Below, piece after piece: positions 28,457 to 37,820 of a stretch of DNA of 64,000 nt. A program made the position numbers and the translations under genes. Every line of letters begins with the position of its first letter. Positions within the stretch are counted from its first letter, which is position 1. Source of the stretch: Corynebacterium pseudokroppenstedtii. Lineage in GTDB: Bacteria > Actinomycetota > Actinomycetes > Mycobacteriales > Mycobacteriaceae. The notes beneath the pieces were generated by a model, which saw only the letters and a program-made list of their open reading frames with translations, was not told the DNA's origin and did no database searches. The DNA lies in assembly GCF_019754945.1 (NCBI RefSeq), contig NZ_JAEUWU010000001.1:310001-374000 (forward strand), written 5' to 3'.

Positions 28457-29237
28457 GCTTGTTCAGCTTCAGAAGTTAGGCCAGGTCGAATCCAACGCGC
28501 TGGGGAGGCGATCACATGCTATATCAGCGCACGGTTCAACTATTCGAGCCGTACGAGACGGCCACGGTTTCAACGTCGTGGGCACGGTCCTCGCCGCGGC
28601 CGACCGTGGGGCACGGATCGACAATTACACGCACCGGGTTCCTCTGAAATCGAATGACGTGCGCGGAAGCGTCCGTCGTGGATCGGAAGCAAACCTCGTC
28701 GTGTTCCTCGTCGATGCCTCGGGGTCGATGGCAGCACGCGACCGCCTCTCAGCTGTGACGGGGGCGATTATGTCGATGCTGACCGACGCTTACCAGCGCC
28801 GCGATAAGGTGGCCGTAATCACTATCCACGGGTCGGAAGCAACAGTCGTTCTTCCGCCGACGCGGTCGATCACGATCGCTGCCCGTCGTCTAGCCGACGT
28901 CAAAACAGGTGGGCGTACACCGTTGGCCGCTGGGCTCGATAAAGCCTATGAGGTGATTACTCGCGAGCATTATCGGGAGCCTGGCCGCAGAGCTATCCTC
29001 ATGTGTCTGTCGGATGGACGTGCTAATGGCAAAGGCGGTTTGGCCGCCGCTGAGGCAGCAGCTCGTCGTATCGCCCGTCGTGGGCTCGCGGGGAGCGTTG
29101 TCATCGATTGTGAACGCCAAGGTCGGGTGCGTTTAGGTTTGGCATCGCGGTTAGCGGCTTACCTTCATGCCCCGTGTGTTCGGTTAGATGAGCTGTCGGC
29201 CGATAATCTAGGTGGAGTCATCAAGACGTTGAGCTAA
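28389..29237 (+). CDS. chlD: Chelatase VWA subunit (ChlD-like)
   Basis: The von Willebrand A domain contains the MIDAS motif [25 protein letters not shown] and [14 protein letters not shown]. It would pair with the AAA+ subunit to drive metal insertion. The frame opens at ATG 28389, 68 bases before the chlI stop. Recognisable homology begins only near [13 protein letters not shown], at the point where chlI ends. No ribosome-binding site stands out before any internal start. Four 13-base tandem repeats cover the 3' end and stop codon. Confidence 0.82.
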   Translation: MTTAVRHRRKEAAPPRARPFAARLVQLQKLGQVESNALGRRSHAISAHGSTIRAVRDGHGFNVVGTVLAAADRGARIDNYTHRVPLKSNDVRGSVRRGSEANLVVFLVDASGSMAARDRLSAVTGAIMSMLTDAYQRRDKVAVITIHGSEATVVLPPTRSITIAARRLADVKTGGRTPLAAGLDKAYEVITREHYREPGRRAILMCLSDGRANGKGGLAAAEAAARRIARRGLAGSVVIDCERQGRVRLGLASRLAAYLHAPCVRLDELSADNLGGVIKTLS

Positions 29238-29277
29238 AACGTCGAGGTCGGACGTTGAGGTAGAACATTGAGCCAGA
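29226..29277 (+). repeat. Four 13-base imperfect tandem repeats across the chlD stop
   Basis: Units ACGTTGAGCTAAA, ACGTCGAGGTCGG, ACGTTGAGGTAGA and ACATTGAGCCAGA are exactly in phase. The first contains the chlD stop codon (29235-29237). Confidence 0.75.
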
Positions 29278-29369
29278 GTCACGACTCCGCTTAGCTCTGA
29301 ATAAGCACAGCGATAATTGCATAGACGCACGCGCGCAGGCACAGACAGTCACTGAGGAGAGAGACGACA

Positions 29370-29990
29370 ATGCCCAAAGGAAAAGTTGATCCCGCGAACA
29401 TTCCCAACGACGGATTAACAACACGACAGCGACGAATGCTCCCAGTCACCGCAGTCAACACTGGCGACGGCAAAGGAAAATCCACAGCTGCTTTCGGCAT
29501 GGCCCTGCGCGCATGGAACCAAGGGATGAGCATCGGCGTCTTCCAGTTCGTCAAATCCGCAAAATGGCGAGTCGGCGAGGAAGCCGTCTTCCGGAAACTG
29601 GGGGAGCTTCACGACGAGACCGGCGTCGGCGGACCCGTCGAATGGCACAAAATGGGCGAAGGATGGTCATGGTCCCGGACCAAGGGAACCGAAGACGATC
29701 ACGCGCGCAACGCCCTTGATGGATGGCACGAGGTGGCCCGACGGCTCCAAGAGGAAACTCACGATTTCTATGTTCTCGACGAATTTACCTACCCCATGGC
29801 TTGGGGATGGGTCCCTGTTGAGGAAGTAGCCGAGACGCTCCGGAACCGCCCCGGCACCCAACACGTCGTCATTACCGGCCGGCGCGCGCCACAAGAGATC
29901 ATTGACGTTGCCGACCTTGTGACCAAGATGGAGAAAATCAAGCACCCCATGGATCAAGGACGAAAAGGCCAGAAAGGTATCGAGTGGTAG
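29370..29990 (+). CDS. cobO: Cob(I)yrinic acid a,c-diamide adenosyltransferase
   Basis: Transfers the adenosyl group of ATP to the corrinoid cobalt (BtuR/CobO family). The P-loop variant NTGDGKGKSTAAFGMALRA is diagnostic, with YVLDEFTYPMAWGW and HVVITGRRAPQEIIDVADLV downstream. 206 residues is normal. A strong GAGGAGAGAG ribosome-binding site precedes the ATG. It overlaps cobB by 7 bases. The order chlID-cobO-cobB-cobA is the same as in M. tuberculosis (Rv2850c-Rv2847c). Confidence 0.95.
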   Translation: MPKGKVDPANIPNDGLTTRQRRMLPVTAVNTGDGKGKSTAAFGMALRAWNQGMSIGVFQFVKSAKWRVGEEAVFRKLGELHDETGVGGPVEWHKMGEGWSWSRTKGTEDDHARNALDGWHEVARRLQEETHDFYVLDEFTYPMAWGWVPVEEVAETLRNRPGTQHVVITGRRAPQEIIDVADLVTKMEKIKHPMDQGRKGQKGIEW

Positions 29991-31489
29991 ACACCCAACG
30001 TACGGGCGCGCCGGGACTTGTCATTGCTGGTTCAGCCTCTGGGACGGGAAAGACGACGCTTGCTACCGGTCTGATGGCGGCATTGAGCCGGCGACACATT
30101 GTTGCGCCGTTTAAAGTGGGGCCCGACTACATTGACCCTGGTTATCACGGTGTAGCCACGGGCCGTCCGGGACGTAACCTCGATTCAGTCATGTGCGGAA
30201 CCGACCGTATAGCCCCGCTGTATCGTCACGGCTCTTTGGGTGCGGACATCGCCGTGGTGGAAGGCGTGATGGGTCTTTTCGACGGTCGAATTCCGGCCTT
30301 GTCCTCGCACGTCGGCAACGAGAAAAGTGGCGCAGCTGTCAGTGGTGCAGTGGCCAGCGGCTCCACGGCTGAAGTAGCCCGCCTCGTTGGCCTTCCCGTT
30401 GTCCTCGTTATCGATGTCCGTGGAATGAGCCAGTCGGTCGGAGCCGTCGTAAAAGGTTTTTCGACCCTGGACCCCGACGTGACCATTGCTGGTGTGATCT
30501 TGAACCGAGTGGGCTCTACCAGACACACGGCTGTTGCAACAAAAGCGGTCGAAGAGCAGGGCGTTCCGGTTATTGGTGCAGTTCCGCGCGCCGTCGATGT
30601 CGAGGTGCCCAGCCGGCATTTGGGTCTGATCACGACATCTGAGTGGAGTGTCGAAGCGCAGGAAGCCGTCAGCCATATGGCGGACATGGTGGAAGACTCC
30701 GTTGACCTGGACGCTGTGCGCGACCTGGCCACGCCGCCCACGCCGGGCCCGGTGTGGAGTCCCGCTGAGGAGATCGGGCAGTGTCACACTGGTGCTAGTC
30801 TTCGTCGATCCCAGCGACCATTGATTGCCATGGTCGGTGGGCCAGCATTTAGCTTCTCGTACGCAGAGCATCGGGAACTGCTCGACGCAGCGGGCGCTGA
30901 TGTCATCGATGTGGATCCGCTGGGGGATGAAGACACCGCGTGCGATGCTATCCGGCGGTCCGACGGAATTATCATCCCGGGCGGGTTCCCGGAGGAGCAT
31001 GTCAAGGAGTTGTCCTCCAGGCGACGCTTGGCTGGCCTCATCCGTGAATCAGCGGATTGCCATCGCCCTATTCATGCCGAGTGCGCTGGGCTGTTGTGGC
31101 TCCTTGAAAGTCTGGAGGGCTATCCCATGTGTGGGGTATTCCCGGCATCGGCGCACATGAATAAGCGGGTGACTCTTGGCTACCGCGAGGCTTCCGCGAC
31201 ACAGTCCTCAGCGTTATGGCATCAAGGGGACCATCTCATTGGTCACGAATTCCACCACACATCCCTCGTCATTGACGACGCTGCTACGGGTGGTTCGAGT
31301 GATCCATCAGAACATCAGTCCGCGTGGACATGGACGGGATGGGACGGCCGTGATGTCTACGAGGGGTGGGTGCGCAATAATATTCACGCGTCGTATTTGC
31401 ATACTCATCCTGCCGCTATGCCCAGCGCTATCGTCAGTTTTGTCGACGCGTGCCGCGAGTTTCACGATCAGCCGTCACTTCATCGGTAA
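29984..31489 (+). CDS. cobB: Cobyrinate a,c-diamide synthase
   Basis: Amidates the a and c carboxylates of the corrin ring with glutamine and ATP. The N-terminal P-loop ATPase domain reads GSASGTGKTTLATGL, followed by FKVGPDYIDPGYH and EGVMGLFDGR. The C-terminal glutamine amidotransferase has its Cys in HAECAGLLWL and a conserved GHEFHH. 501 residues. The GTG start at 29984 overlaps the end of cobO, indicating coupled translation. Confidence 0.94.
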   Translation: MVDTQRTGAPGLVIAGSASGTGKTTLATGLMAALSRRHIVAPFKVGPDYIDPGYHGVATGRPGRNLDSVMCGTDRIAPLYRHGSLGADIAVVEGVMGLFDGRIPALSSHVGNEKSGAAVSGAVASGSTAEVARLVGLPVVLVIDVRGMSQSVGAVVKGFSTLDPDVTIAGVILNRVGSTRHTAVATKAVEEQGVPVIGAVPRAVDVEVPSRHLGLITTSEWSVEAQEAVSHMADMVEDSVDLDAVRDLATPPTPGPVWSPAEEIGQCHTGASLRRSQRPLIAMVGGPAFSFSYAEHRELLDAAGADVIDVDPLGDEDTACDAIRRSDGIIIPGGFPEEHVKELSSRRRLAGLIRESADCHRPIHAECAGLLWLLESLEGYPMCGVFPASAHMNKRVTLGYREASATQSSALWHQGDHLIGHEFHHTSLVIDDAATGGSSDPSEHQSAWTWTGWDGRDVYEGWVRNNIHASYLHTHPAAMPSAIVSFVDACREFHDQPSLHR

Positions 31490-31565
31490 TGGCGACAACC
31501 TGCGAACACAGCCAACCCATCCACCAGCGTCAGCCCCCAACGAGACCGAGACTAAGCTGAAGGCT

Positions 31566-32360
31566 ATGACCGATTTGCCACCAGTGACCGTCCGACCGCT
31601 GCCGTCGGAGACTATCAGCGATATCCGAGGACAGCTTCGTGGAACAGTTGCCTTAGTTGGTGGTGGCCCAGGCGATCCAGGCTTGATCTCGTACCGTGGA
31701 TATCAATATGTGGGGGCCGCGGACGTTATTTTGATCGACCACTTAGCGCCTGATCTGTCGTCAATTATTCCCGCTGATTGCGACGTTATTGATGTGGCAA
31801 AGCTGCCATACCGCAAGTCGGTAGCCCAGGAAAAAATTAACTCGACGCTCGTTGAGCATGCGGAAGCCGGTCAATTTGTCGTTCGGCTGAAGGGTGGGGA
31901 CCCGTTCATTTTCGGCCGGGGACTCGAAGAGCAAGAGTACTGCGAAGACCAGCATGTATCGGTCACAGTTGTACCCGGGATTACAAGCCCCATTGCAGTT
32001 CCCGAAACCGCGGGCGTGTCCGTGACTCAACGCGGTGTGACTCATGATTTCACCGTAGTGTCGGGCCACGTGCCACCCGGGCACCCCAAGTCACTCGTGA
32101 ACTGGGACGCATTAGGCCACATGAGGGGCACAATTTGCATCATCATGGGCGTGAAAAATGGTGGCGCCATCGCCCAAGCGCTGATGGATGCAGGTCGTGA
32201 TCCTGAGACCCCAGCTTTTGTCACCCAAGAAGGAACGACGTCCAACGAACAATCGATTGCGACGACGTTGGCCTCGTTAGGGCAGGTGCTGGAAAACGTT
32301 AATCCGCCGGCGGTGATCGTCATCGGCGACGTCGCGGTACCGCGTCCCCACGCGGAATAA
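31566..32360 (+). CDS. cobA: Uroporphyrinogen-III C-methyltransferase
   Basis: Uses SAM to methylate uroporphyrinogen III at C2 and C7, giving precorrin-2, the branch point to cobalamin and sirohaem. Motifs are VALVGGGPGDPGLIS, VVRLKGGDPFIFGRG and VVPGITSPIAVP. The frame is open far upstream into cobB (31176), but the family begins near ATG 31566. With 264 residues it is a single-domain SUMT without the siroheme-synthase part. A convergent terminator separates it from yaaA. Confidence 0.93.
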   Translation: MTDLPPVTVRPLPSETISDIRGQLRGTVALVGGGPGDPGLISYRGYQYVGAADVILIDHLAPDLSSIIPADCDVIDVAKLPYRKSVAQEKINSTLVEHAEAGQFVVRLKGGDPFIFGRGLEEQEYCEDQHVSVTVVPGITSPIAVPETAGVSVTQRGVTHDFTVVSGHVPPGHPKSLVNWDALGHMRGTICIIMGVKNGGAIAQALMDAGRDPETPAFVTQEGTTSNEQSIATTLASLGQVLENVNPPAVIVIGDVAVPRPHAE

Positions 32361-32364
32361 GCCC

Positions 32365-32396
32365 CTCACGCGAACTCGGCTCTCACGTCGCGTGAG
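32365..32396. terminator. Bidirectional hairpin between cobA and yaaA
   Basis: CTCACGCG (32365-32372) pairs perfectly with CGCGTGAG (32389-32396) across a 16-base loop, exactly in the gap between convergent stop codons. There is no T-run on either strand. Confidence 0.55.
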
Positions 32397-32398
32397 CT

Positions 32399-33274
32399 CT
32401 ACTGCGGAACGAGCATGGTGACGAGGTCCCCTTTCGTCCCTTTCACCGCACCCGCCCGAATTTCCGTTGCGAACCCCAACTCCTTGTCGATCACGCTGGA
32501 TAAAAGCTCGGCAGCGTCTTCCTGCCTACATTCAGAAGCTTCGGCCAAGTGTCGAGCGACCAGGCCTTTATAAAACTTGTTGAAGTGAGAGACCACTTTC
32601 CGCTTTCCGGACGAGTCAATCGTTTCGACGCGAAGTTCTGTCGAGCCGGGCACTGGACCCAAAGTCCGGTACGTCCCGGAGCGAAAATCGAATATCGCAT
32701 TGGATTGCGCGTCCGTGCTGTCGCGCCATTCAACCAGAGCCTGAGTCAAAGTTGGCTTCCACCGCGCCCGCATTGTGGAATCGCCTAAGGTCACGGTGCC
32801 GGATAGCCGGTGATGAGGGATGGAGTCGTCGGCAGAAATAACTCCGAATAGTGCCGAACCTACAGCTAGACGACGAGTAGCTGAGGAGGACAAAGGCCCC
32901 ACAGCAGGGCAGACATGACCGGCTTTCGTGATGGGGTCCTGTCGTCCCGCCGGGGCAAGTGCGTCGTACAGAACACCCGTGTAGATCGTTAAAGCGGGGG
33001 CAGCTGAGCTGGTTAAAAGCTGAGCGTTTGATGCACGCTCGGAATCAAGGCGCTCAGACAACCCTAATACTTCCCGAGCGTGCGCCCGCCCCGCTTCCGT
33101 CTCGACGCTGCACAAGGTGATGAGCTCATGAGCGATTTCCTGGCGCGTCGGATTGAGGGAGGAAAAGTGCAACGTGTCCCAATCCAAAGTTGGGCTATCA
33201 CCGGGGGAGGAGCCACGATCCCCAGTATCGGCTGGGTGAGATTGTGACTCTGACGGCGGAAGGATTATCAGCAT
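32399..33274 (-). CDS. yaaA: YaaA family peroxide-stress protein
   Basis: YaaA/DUF328 proteins lower free iron and oxidative DNA damage in E. coli. The N-terminus LIILPPSESQ, YTGVLYDAL, VGSALFGVISADDSIPHHRLS and the C-terminal NKFYKGLVARHLAE are the family marks. The length (291) is somewhat above the usual ~255, with the extra residues after the N-terminal motif. On the minus strand TAGGCT (33286-33281) ends 6 bases before the ATG, so the mRNA is probably leaderless. Confidence 0.9.
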   Translation of the reverse strand: MLIILPPSESQSHPADTGDRGSSPGDSPTLDWDTLHFSSLNPTRQEIAHELITLCSVETEAGRAHAREVLGLSERLDSERASNAQLLTSSAAPALTIYTGVLYDALAPAGRQDPITKAGHVCPAVGPLSSSATRRLAVGSALFGVISADDSIPHHRLSGTVTLGDSTMRARWKPTLTQALVEWRDSTDAQSNAIFDFRSGTYRTLGPVPGSTELRVETIDSSGKRKVVSHFNKFYKGLVARHLAEASECRQEDAAELLSSVIDKELGFATEIRAGAVKGTKGDLVTMLVPQ

Positions 33275-33350
33275 GGGGAAAGCCTATCGGGCGATCATCC
33301 CGGTACCACGCTGAGGGGCGTCGGCAGGAATTATTCTCTAGTAGTAGGAA

Positions 33351-34430
33351 TTATTCGCCACTGATAAATTCTTCGAGCTGCTGCCGAGCAACCTCATCGC
33401 GCAGCTGTTTCGGCGGCGACTTCATGAGGTAAGAGGCGGCCGAATACACAGGACCAGATACCCCTCGATCTTTCGCAATTTTTGCCGCGCGCAGAGCATC
33501 GATAATTATTCCGGCCGAGTTAGGAGAGTCCCACACTTCTAATTTGTATTCAAGGTTGAGCGGGACATCGCCGAAAGTCGTTCCCTCCAACCGCACATAC
33601 GCCCATTTTCGGTCGTCAAGCCAACTAACATAATCCGAAGGCCCGATATGGACATTGCCTTCACCCATATCGTGCTCAAGATTCGACGTCACCGCCCGAG
33701 TTTTTGAGATCTTCTTTGATTCAAGCCGACGGCGCTCCAACATATTTTTGAAGTCCATATTTCCGCCGACATTTAACTGCATCGTGCGGTCCAGCCGAAC
33801 TCCGCGATCTTCAAAGAGCTTCGCCATCACGCGGTGGCTAATTGTTGCCCCGACTTGTGACTTAATGTCGTCGCCCACAATCGGCACGCCGGCATCTTCG
33901 AATTTCTTGGCCCATTCCGGGTCGGATGCAATGAACACGGGGAGTGCATTAACGAACGCCACACCGGCGTCGATCGCACACTGTGCATAATGCTTGTCGG
34001 CTTGATCGGACCCTACGGGCAGATATGACACAAGGACATCCGCCTCGGTATCGCGGAGCATCTGAGTGACATCAACAGGTTCTTCGGTCGACTCATCAAT
34101 TGTCTCTTTGTAGTAATGACCTAAACCGTCATACGTAGGGCCACGCTGAACAGTGACTCCACTCGAGGGAACGTCGCAAATCTTGATCGTGCAGTTTTCT
34201 GACGCATTAATGGCGTCGGAAAGATCGGTGCCAACTTTCTTTGCATCGACGTCAAATGCGGCGACAAATTCAATATCGCCGACGTGATAGTCGCCGAATT
34301 TCACGTGCATGAGTCCGGGAACTGTTTCTTCCGGATCAGCGTCTTTGTAATACTCCACCCCTTGAACGAGTGATGAGGCGCAGTTTCCGACTCCAGCAAT
34401 CGCCACGCGAATGGGCTTTCGTTCAGACAT
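33351..34430 (-). CDS. ino1: Inositol-3-phosphate synthase
   Basis: NAD-dependent conversion of glucose-6-phosphate to inositol-3-phosphate, feeding phosphatidylinositol and mycothiol synthesis. The N-terminal [16 protein letters not shown] binds NAD. Further blocks are [28 protein letters not shown] and [14 protein letters not shown]. The 359 residues are typical of the short actinobacterial enzyme. A strong GGAAGGAG precedes the ATG. In C. glutamicum, from memory, ino1 is at a different locus, so its position beside proS is notable. Confidence 0.94.
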   Translation of the reverse strand: MSERKPIRVAIAGVGNCASSLVQGVEYYKDADPEETVPGLMHVKFGDYHVGDIEFVAAFDVDAKKVGTDLSDAINASENCTIKICDVPSSGVTVQRGPTYDGLGHYYKETIDESTEEPVDVTQMLRDTEADVLVSYLPVGSDQADKHYAQCAIDAGVAFVNALPVFIASDPEWAKKFEDAGVPIVGDDIKSQVGATISHRVMAKLFEDRGVRLDRTMQLNVGGNMDFKNMLERRRLESKKISKTRAVTSNLEHDMGEGNVHIGPSDYVSWLDDRKWAYVRLEGTTFGDVPLNLEYKLEVWDSPNSAGIIIDALRAAKIAKDRGVSGPVYSAASYLMKSPPKQLRDEVARQQLEEFISGE

Positions 34431-34804
34431 CGAGTCTCCTTCCGTTATTTACTGATGTTCGGCACGGGTGTGCAGGCACAGCGGACACTTTAATGTCGAA
34501 AATGCGTGTATTTAGTCAGGTCAGCTGGTTTGTTAATCGTTGTAGTTGATCGATTAAGAGGGTGTATCCAGGCTCAAAATGACAATAAAAAAGGATGGAT
34601 AGTTTTTATTACGTGTTGGAATTTACCCCGATATAGGTGTAGTTACGGCTATGGTGAGTCAGGTCCGACGGAGGCTCTAATGAAGGCTTTGACGGTGAGT
34701 TTGTTGATAACACCGCTTTGATATGTGAACGCGCATCGCCACCACAGCGATTGCCATCCACCGGAGCGCGACCTTACTGAAACTGTGGGGTAATGTATCG
34801 AGCC
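34431..34804. other. Divergent AT-rich region between ino1 and proS
   Basis: A 374-base gap with two perfect inverted repeats. TTAATCG/CGATTAA (34533-34539, 34551-34557) and AATAAAAA/TTTTTATT (34584-34591, 34603-34610) each have an 11-base spacer. The 71-residue frame from 34506 has no recognisable features and is not called. Confidence 0.5.
34533..34557. promoter_or_regulatory. Inverted repeat, possible ino1 operator
   Basis: TTAATCG and CGATTAA flank an 11-base spacer about 100 bases upstream of ino1. The symmetry suits a dimeric regulator; no known consensus is claimed. Confidence 0.35.
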
Positions 34805-36577
34805 ATGATTACCCGTATGTCCTCTCTCTTTGTGCGAACCTTGCGTGAAGACCCTGCAGATGCAGAAGTTCCTAGCCACAAGCTCCTTGTTCGGGCCGGT
34901 TTTATCCGACGCATCGCACCCGGTGTGTATTCGTGGCTGCCGCTCGGGCTCAAGGTTCTGCGAAACATTGAGCGGATTGTGCGGGAAGAGATGGACGGCA
35001 TAGGTGCTCAAGAAATTGAATTACCTGCCTTACTTCCTCGCGATGCCTATGAAGTGACAGGCCGATGGACAGAGTACGGCGACGCCCTTTTCCGGTTAAA
35101 AGACCGTAAAAAAGGCGATTATCTCTTAGGCCCTACTCATGAGGAAATTTTTACCGAGACGGTGAAAGGCGAGTACTCCTCGTATAAAGATTTCCCCGTC
35201 ACCCTGTATCAAATTCAAACCAAGTACAGGGATGAAGAACGTCCTCGCGCAGGAATTCTGCGCGGACGGGAATTCGTCATGTGCGATTCCTACTCCTTTG
35301 ATATGAAAGACGAGGGGCTGGAGGAGTCGTACCAGAAGCACCGGGCCGCCTATCAGCGCATGTTTAACCGCTTAGGGCTCGATTACGCCATCTGCGCTGC
35401 GACATCCGGCGCCATGGGTGGGTCCGCGTCCGAGGAATTCCTCGCTGTCTCGCCCGTCGGCGAAGACACGTTTGTGACGTCGACGAACTCCGATTATGCG
35501 GCCAATGTCGAGGCTGTCGTTACTCCTGCGCCGACTGTCGACGAAAACGCGATCGATTCGATTGAGCCGGCGATCACATTGGAATCGCCGAACTGTACGA
35601 CGATTGCCGCGCTGGTGGACTGGGCCAATTCGAATGAGACTGTGTCCCAGCGGTTCGGTCGTGAAATTACTGCTCAAGACACTCTGAAATGCGTCGTGGT
35701 GAAGACGCGGGAACCGGGGGAAGAAGATTTCTCGTACGCCATTATTGCGATCCCCGGCGACCGCGAGGTGGATATGAAACGCCTCGAGGCTTCGCTGGAG
35801 CCCAAGGAAGTTGTCCTGGCTGAGAAGGAAGATTTCGACGAGCATGATTTCCTTCCCATGGGCTACGTCGGTCCAGTGGGAATGGCGGAGCACGATGTGA
35901 AGGTCCTTGTTGATCCACGCGTGGTAGCGGGTACGCGGTGGATTACCGGAGCCGGAGCCGATGGCCATCACAGCGTTGATGTCACGGTGGGGCGCGACTT
36001 CACTCCAGATGGCACTATCGAGGCCGCCGAGGTGAAAGAGGGAGATCCTGCACCGGATGGAACCGGCACGTTGCTTCTCAAGCAGGGCATTGAGATTGGC
36101 CACATCTTCCAGCTTGGCCGGAAGTACACCAATGCCTTCGAGCTCGATGTGTTGGACGAGAACGGTAAGCGCTCGCGCCCCACGATGGGATCCTATGGGG
36201 TCGGAGTTTCGCGGTTGGTCGCCGTCGTTGCTGAGCAGTACCACGACGATAAGGGCCTGAAGTGGCCGGTCAGTGTTGCACCGTTCCCCGTCCATCTGGT
36301 GATTGCCAATAAGGATGCGGAGGCAGCGGAAGCGGCGTCTACCCTTGCGGAGCAACTATCTAACCGTGGGCTCGACATTCTTTTCGACGATCGGCCGAAG
36401 GTCAGCCCGGGTGTGAAGTTCAAGGATTCGGAACTGCTGGGTATGCCCTACGTTGTGGTGCTAGGTCGCGCGTTCAAGGAAGGAAAAGTTGAGGTGCGCG
36501 ACCGGTTGGCCGATTCTGTGGAGACTGTCCCTGTCGACGATGCGGCAGAGCATATCGTTGAGCTCGTGAAGAGCTAA
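34805..36577 (+). CDS. proS: Prolyl-tRNA synthetase
   Basis: Charges tRNA-Pro. This is the bacterial long form with an editing (INS) domain between class II motifs 2 and 3. Motif 1 lies in [22 protein letters not shown], motif 2 in [20 protein letters not shown], and motif 3 in [17 protein letters not shown]; an anticodon-binding domain ends the protein. ATG 34805 gives 590 residues and a [18 protein letters not shown]-terminus matching the family; 34793 is an upstream in-frame alternative. It converges on the DUF4439 gene. Confidence 0.96.
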   Translation: MITRMSSLFVRTLREDPADAEVPSHKLLVRAGFIRRIAPGVYSWLPLGLKVLRNIERIVREEMDGIGAQEIELPALLPRDAYEVTGRWTEYGDALFRLKDRKKGDYLLGPTHEEIFTETVKGEYSSYKDFPVTLYQIQTKYRDEERPRAGILRGREFVMCDSYSFDMKDEGLEESYQKHRAAYQRMFNRLGLDYAICAATSGAMGGSASEEFLAVSPVGEDTFVTSTNSDYAANVEAVVTPAPTVDENAIDSIEPAITLESPNCTTIAALVDWANSNETVSQRFGREITAQDTLKCVVVKTREPGEEDFSYAIIAIPGDREVDMKRLEASLEPKEVVLAEKEDFDEHDFLPMGYVGPVGMAEHDVKVLVDPRVVAGTRWITGAGADGHHSVDVTVGRDFTPDGTIEAAEVKEGDPAPDGTGTLLLKQGIEIGHIFQLGRKYTNAFELDVLDENGKRSRPTMGSYGVGVSRLVAVVAEQYHDDKGLKWPVSVAPFPVHLVIANKDAEAAEAASTLAEQLSNRGLDILFDDRPKVSPGVKFKDSELLGMPYVVVLGRAFKEGKVEVRDRLADSVETVPVDDAAEHIVELVKS

Positions 36578-36604
36578 CGTCGGAAGAACTGCTCGGGGGT
36601 GGGG

Positions 36605-37762
36605 CTAGATATTTGCCGACGTCCCCATCCCTGGCAGGTGGAGGCGATCGTCATTCATCGCGTTTCCTCCGGCTTTGTCGATGAAGTATGCGGCGTCCAC
36701 GGCTGAATGCGTGATTAGCGAGGAAGCTATATCCATCGCGCTCCCTGTATTCATACCCCGCGCTTGGTCGTACGTTCGGGCACACGCAAAGAGCTCCAGG
36801 TTAATCAGGAATTGGTAGGCGGTTTCCGAGTCTGTCGGCGGGGCAGCAAACGAGTAGGCAGCATCGGCGAGGGGGATGTTCTTCTGCGAGACCTTAGCCT
36901 GGTCCTCGAGCCATGAAATGATGCGATCCCGCGTCGCGCGGTGCTTATTCGCTGCAGACTCGATGCTCTTTCTCAGTGCAGAGTCCGCGAAGGGCAGAGC
37001 CAACCCAAAACCATAGATGACTTGATACTCCGTCGTGAGCAGGGTGGTCATTGCGGTGACATCAGCTTTATTGGGACGACGGTTGCCACTCGATGAATCC
37101 GACGTTGCAGTGGTGCTGGATTGCGAAGCAGCATCGTTGTCCTGCGCCGTCCCCGTGTTAGCCGAGTCCGAGTCACCCAACGACGTTTGCGCGGCGATAA
37201 CTGACAGTGATGAGGCAATAGAGACAAGCAAACCGTTATTGCGTTTCGTGTCCGCTTGAGATGCCACCGAGACAACCGAGGACCGTAAATCCTTCAGCTT
37301 TTGGGATAACTCTTCGTCACTGTTGCCGCCAGCAGGTTGTGGATTACCGCTGTTGCCTTCAGAATCCAATGTGGAATCCGAGCACGTTGACGGAGAATTC
37401 CCGTCTTTATCCGTGCCACATATGCGTCGGATTTCTTGCCGGAGAGCATCCGCGTGGGCATGAACAAAGACCGCGGCATCGTGGTGTTCTGACGCGTCAA
37501 GTGAGCCCGCCACAGAGTTGGCCTGCGCGTAGAGGTCAGATAATTTCTGGTCAGGCTTGGTGTGCGTAGATTCGCACCCGGCTAGCAGGCCGCTTCCGGA
37601 GAGCACCGTAACGGCGACGGCAGCACCTATGGCCTGCGCGGAGCGTCCGAAGAAAGCCCGCCGAGATAAGGCAGTACCGCGGGTTTCACGTGAGCTGTTC
37701 TGTTTCAGCTGCTCAGCACTGCTATTCCTCGTCGTCTTCGGGCTTTTCACGTTCCTCATCAC
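36605..37762 (-). CDS. DUF4439 ferritin-like lipoprotein
   Basis: A Tat-like signal (SRRAFFGRSAQAIGAAVAVTV) ends in the lipobox LAGC, so it is probably a Tat-exported lipoprotein. The middle is Ser/Asp/Asn-rich and disordered (about 130-235). The C-terminal ~140 residues, TTEYQVIYGFGLALPFADSA onwards, are the DUF4439 four-helix ferritin-like domain. Function unknown. The gene is conserved downstream of proS in Mycobacteriales. The first codon is GTG 37762; ATG 37759 is equally likely. It is divergent from rimP. Confidence 0.82.
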   Translation of the reverse strand: MMRNVKSPKTTRNSSAEQLKQNSSRETRGTALSRRAFFGRSAQAIGAAVAVTVLSGSGLLAGCESTHTKPDQKLSDLYAQANSVAGSLDASEHHDAAVFVHAHADALRQEIRRICGTDKDGNSPSTCSDSTLDSEGNSGNPQPAGGNSDEELSQKLKDLRSSVVSVASQADTKRNNGLLVSIASSLSVIAAQTSLGDSDSANTGTAQDNDAASQSSTTATSDSSSGNRRPNKADVTAMTTLLTTEYQVIYGFGLALPFADSALRKSIESAANKHRATRDRIISWLEDQAKVSQKNIPLADAAYSFAAPPTDSETAYQFLINLELFACARTYDQARGMNTGSAMDIASSLITHSAVDAAYFIDKAGGNAMNDDRLHLPGMGTSANI

Positions 37763-37820
37763 CGTTCTAGTCTCTCACAGGCGGTTAGTGGGCTTGGCTG
37801 GTACTCGTTATCCTGTTTTT

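Noticed and set aside
29238..29369. Cobalamin riboswitch before cobO
   Set aside because: No B12-box consensus or long structured leader is visible in the 130 bases.
31176..31565. N-terminal extension of cobA into cobB
   Set aside because: The SUMT domain starts after 31566 and the extension is an alternate frame of cobB.
34506..34721. 71-residue frame between ino1 and proS
   Set aside because: No ribosome-binding site, no family resemblance, and it overlaps both inverted repeats.
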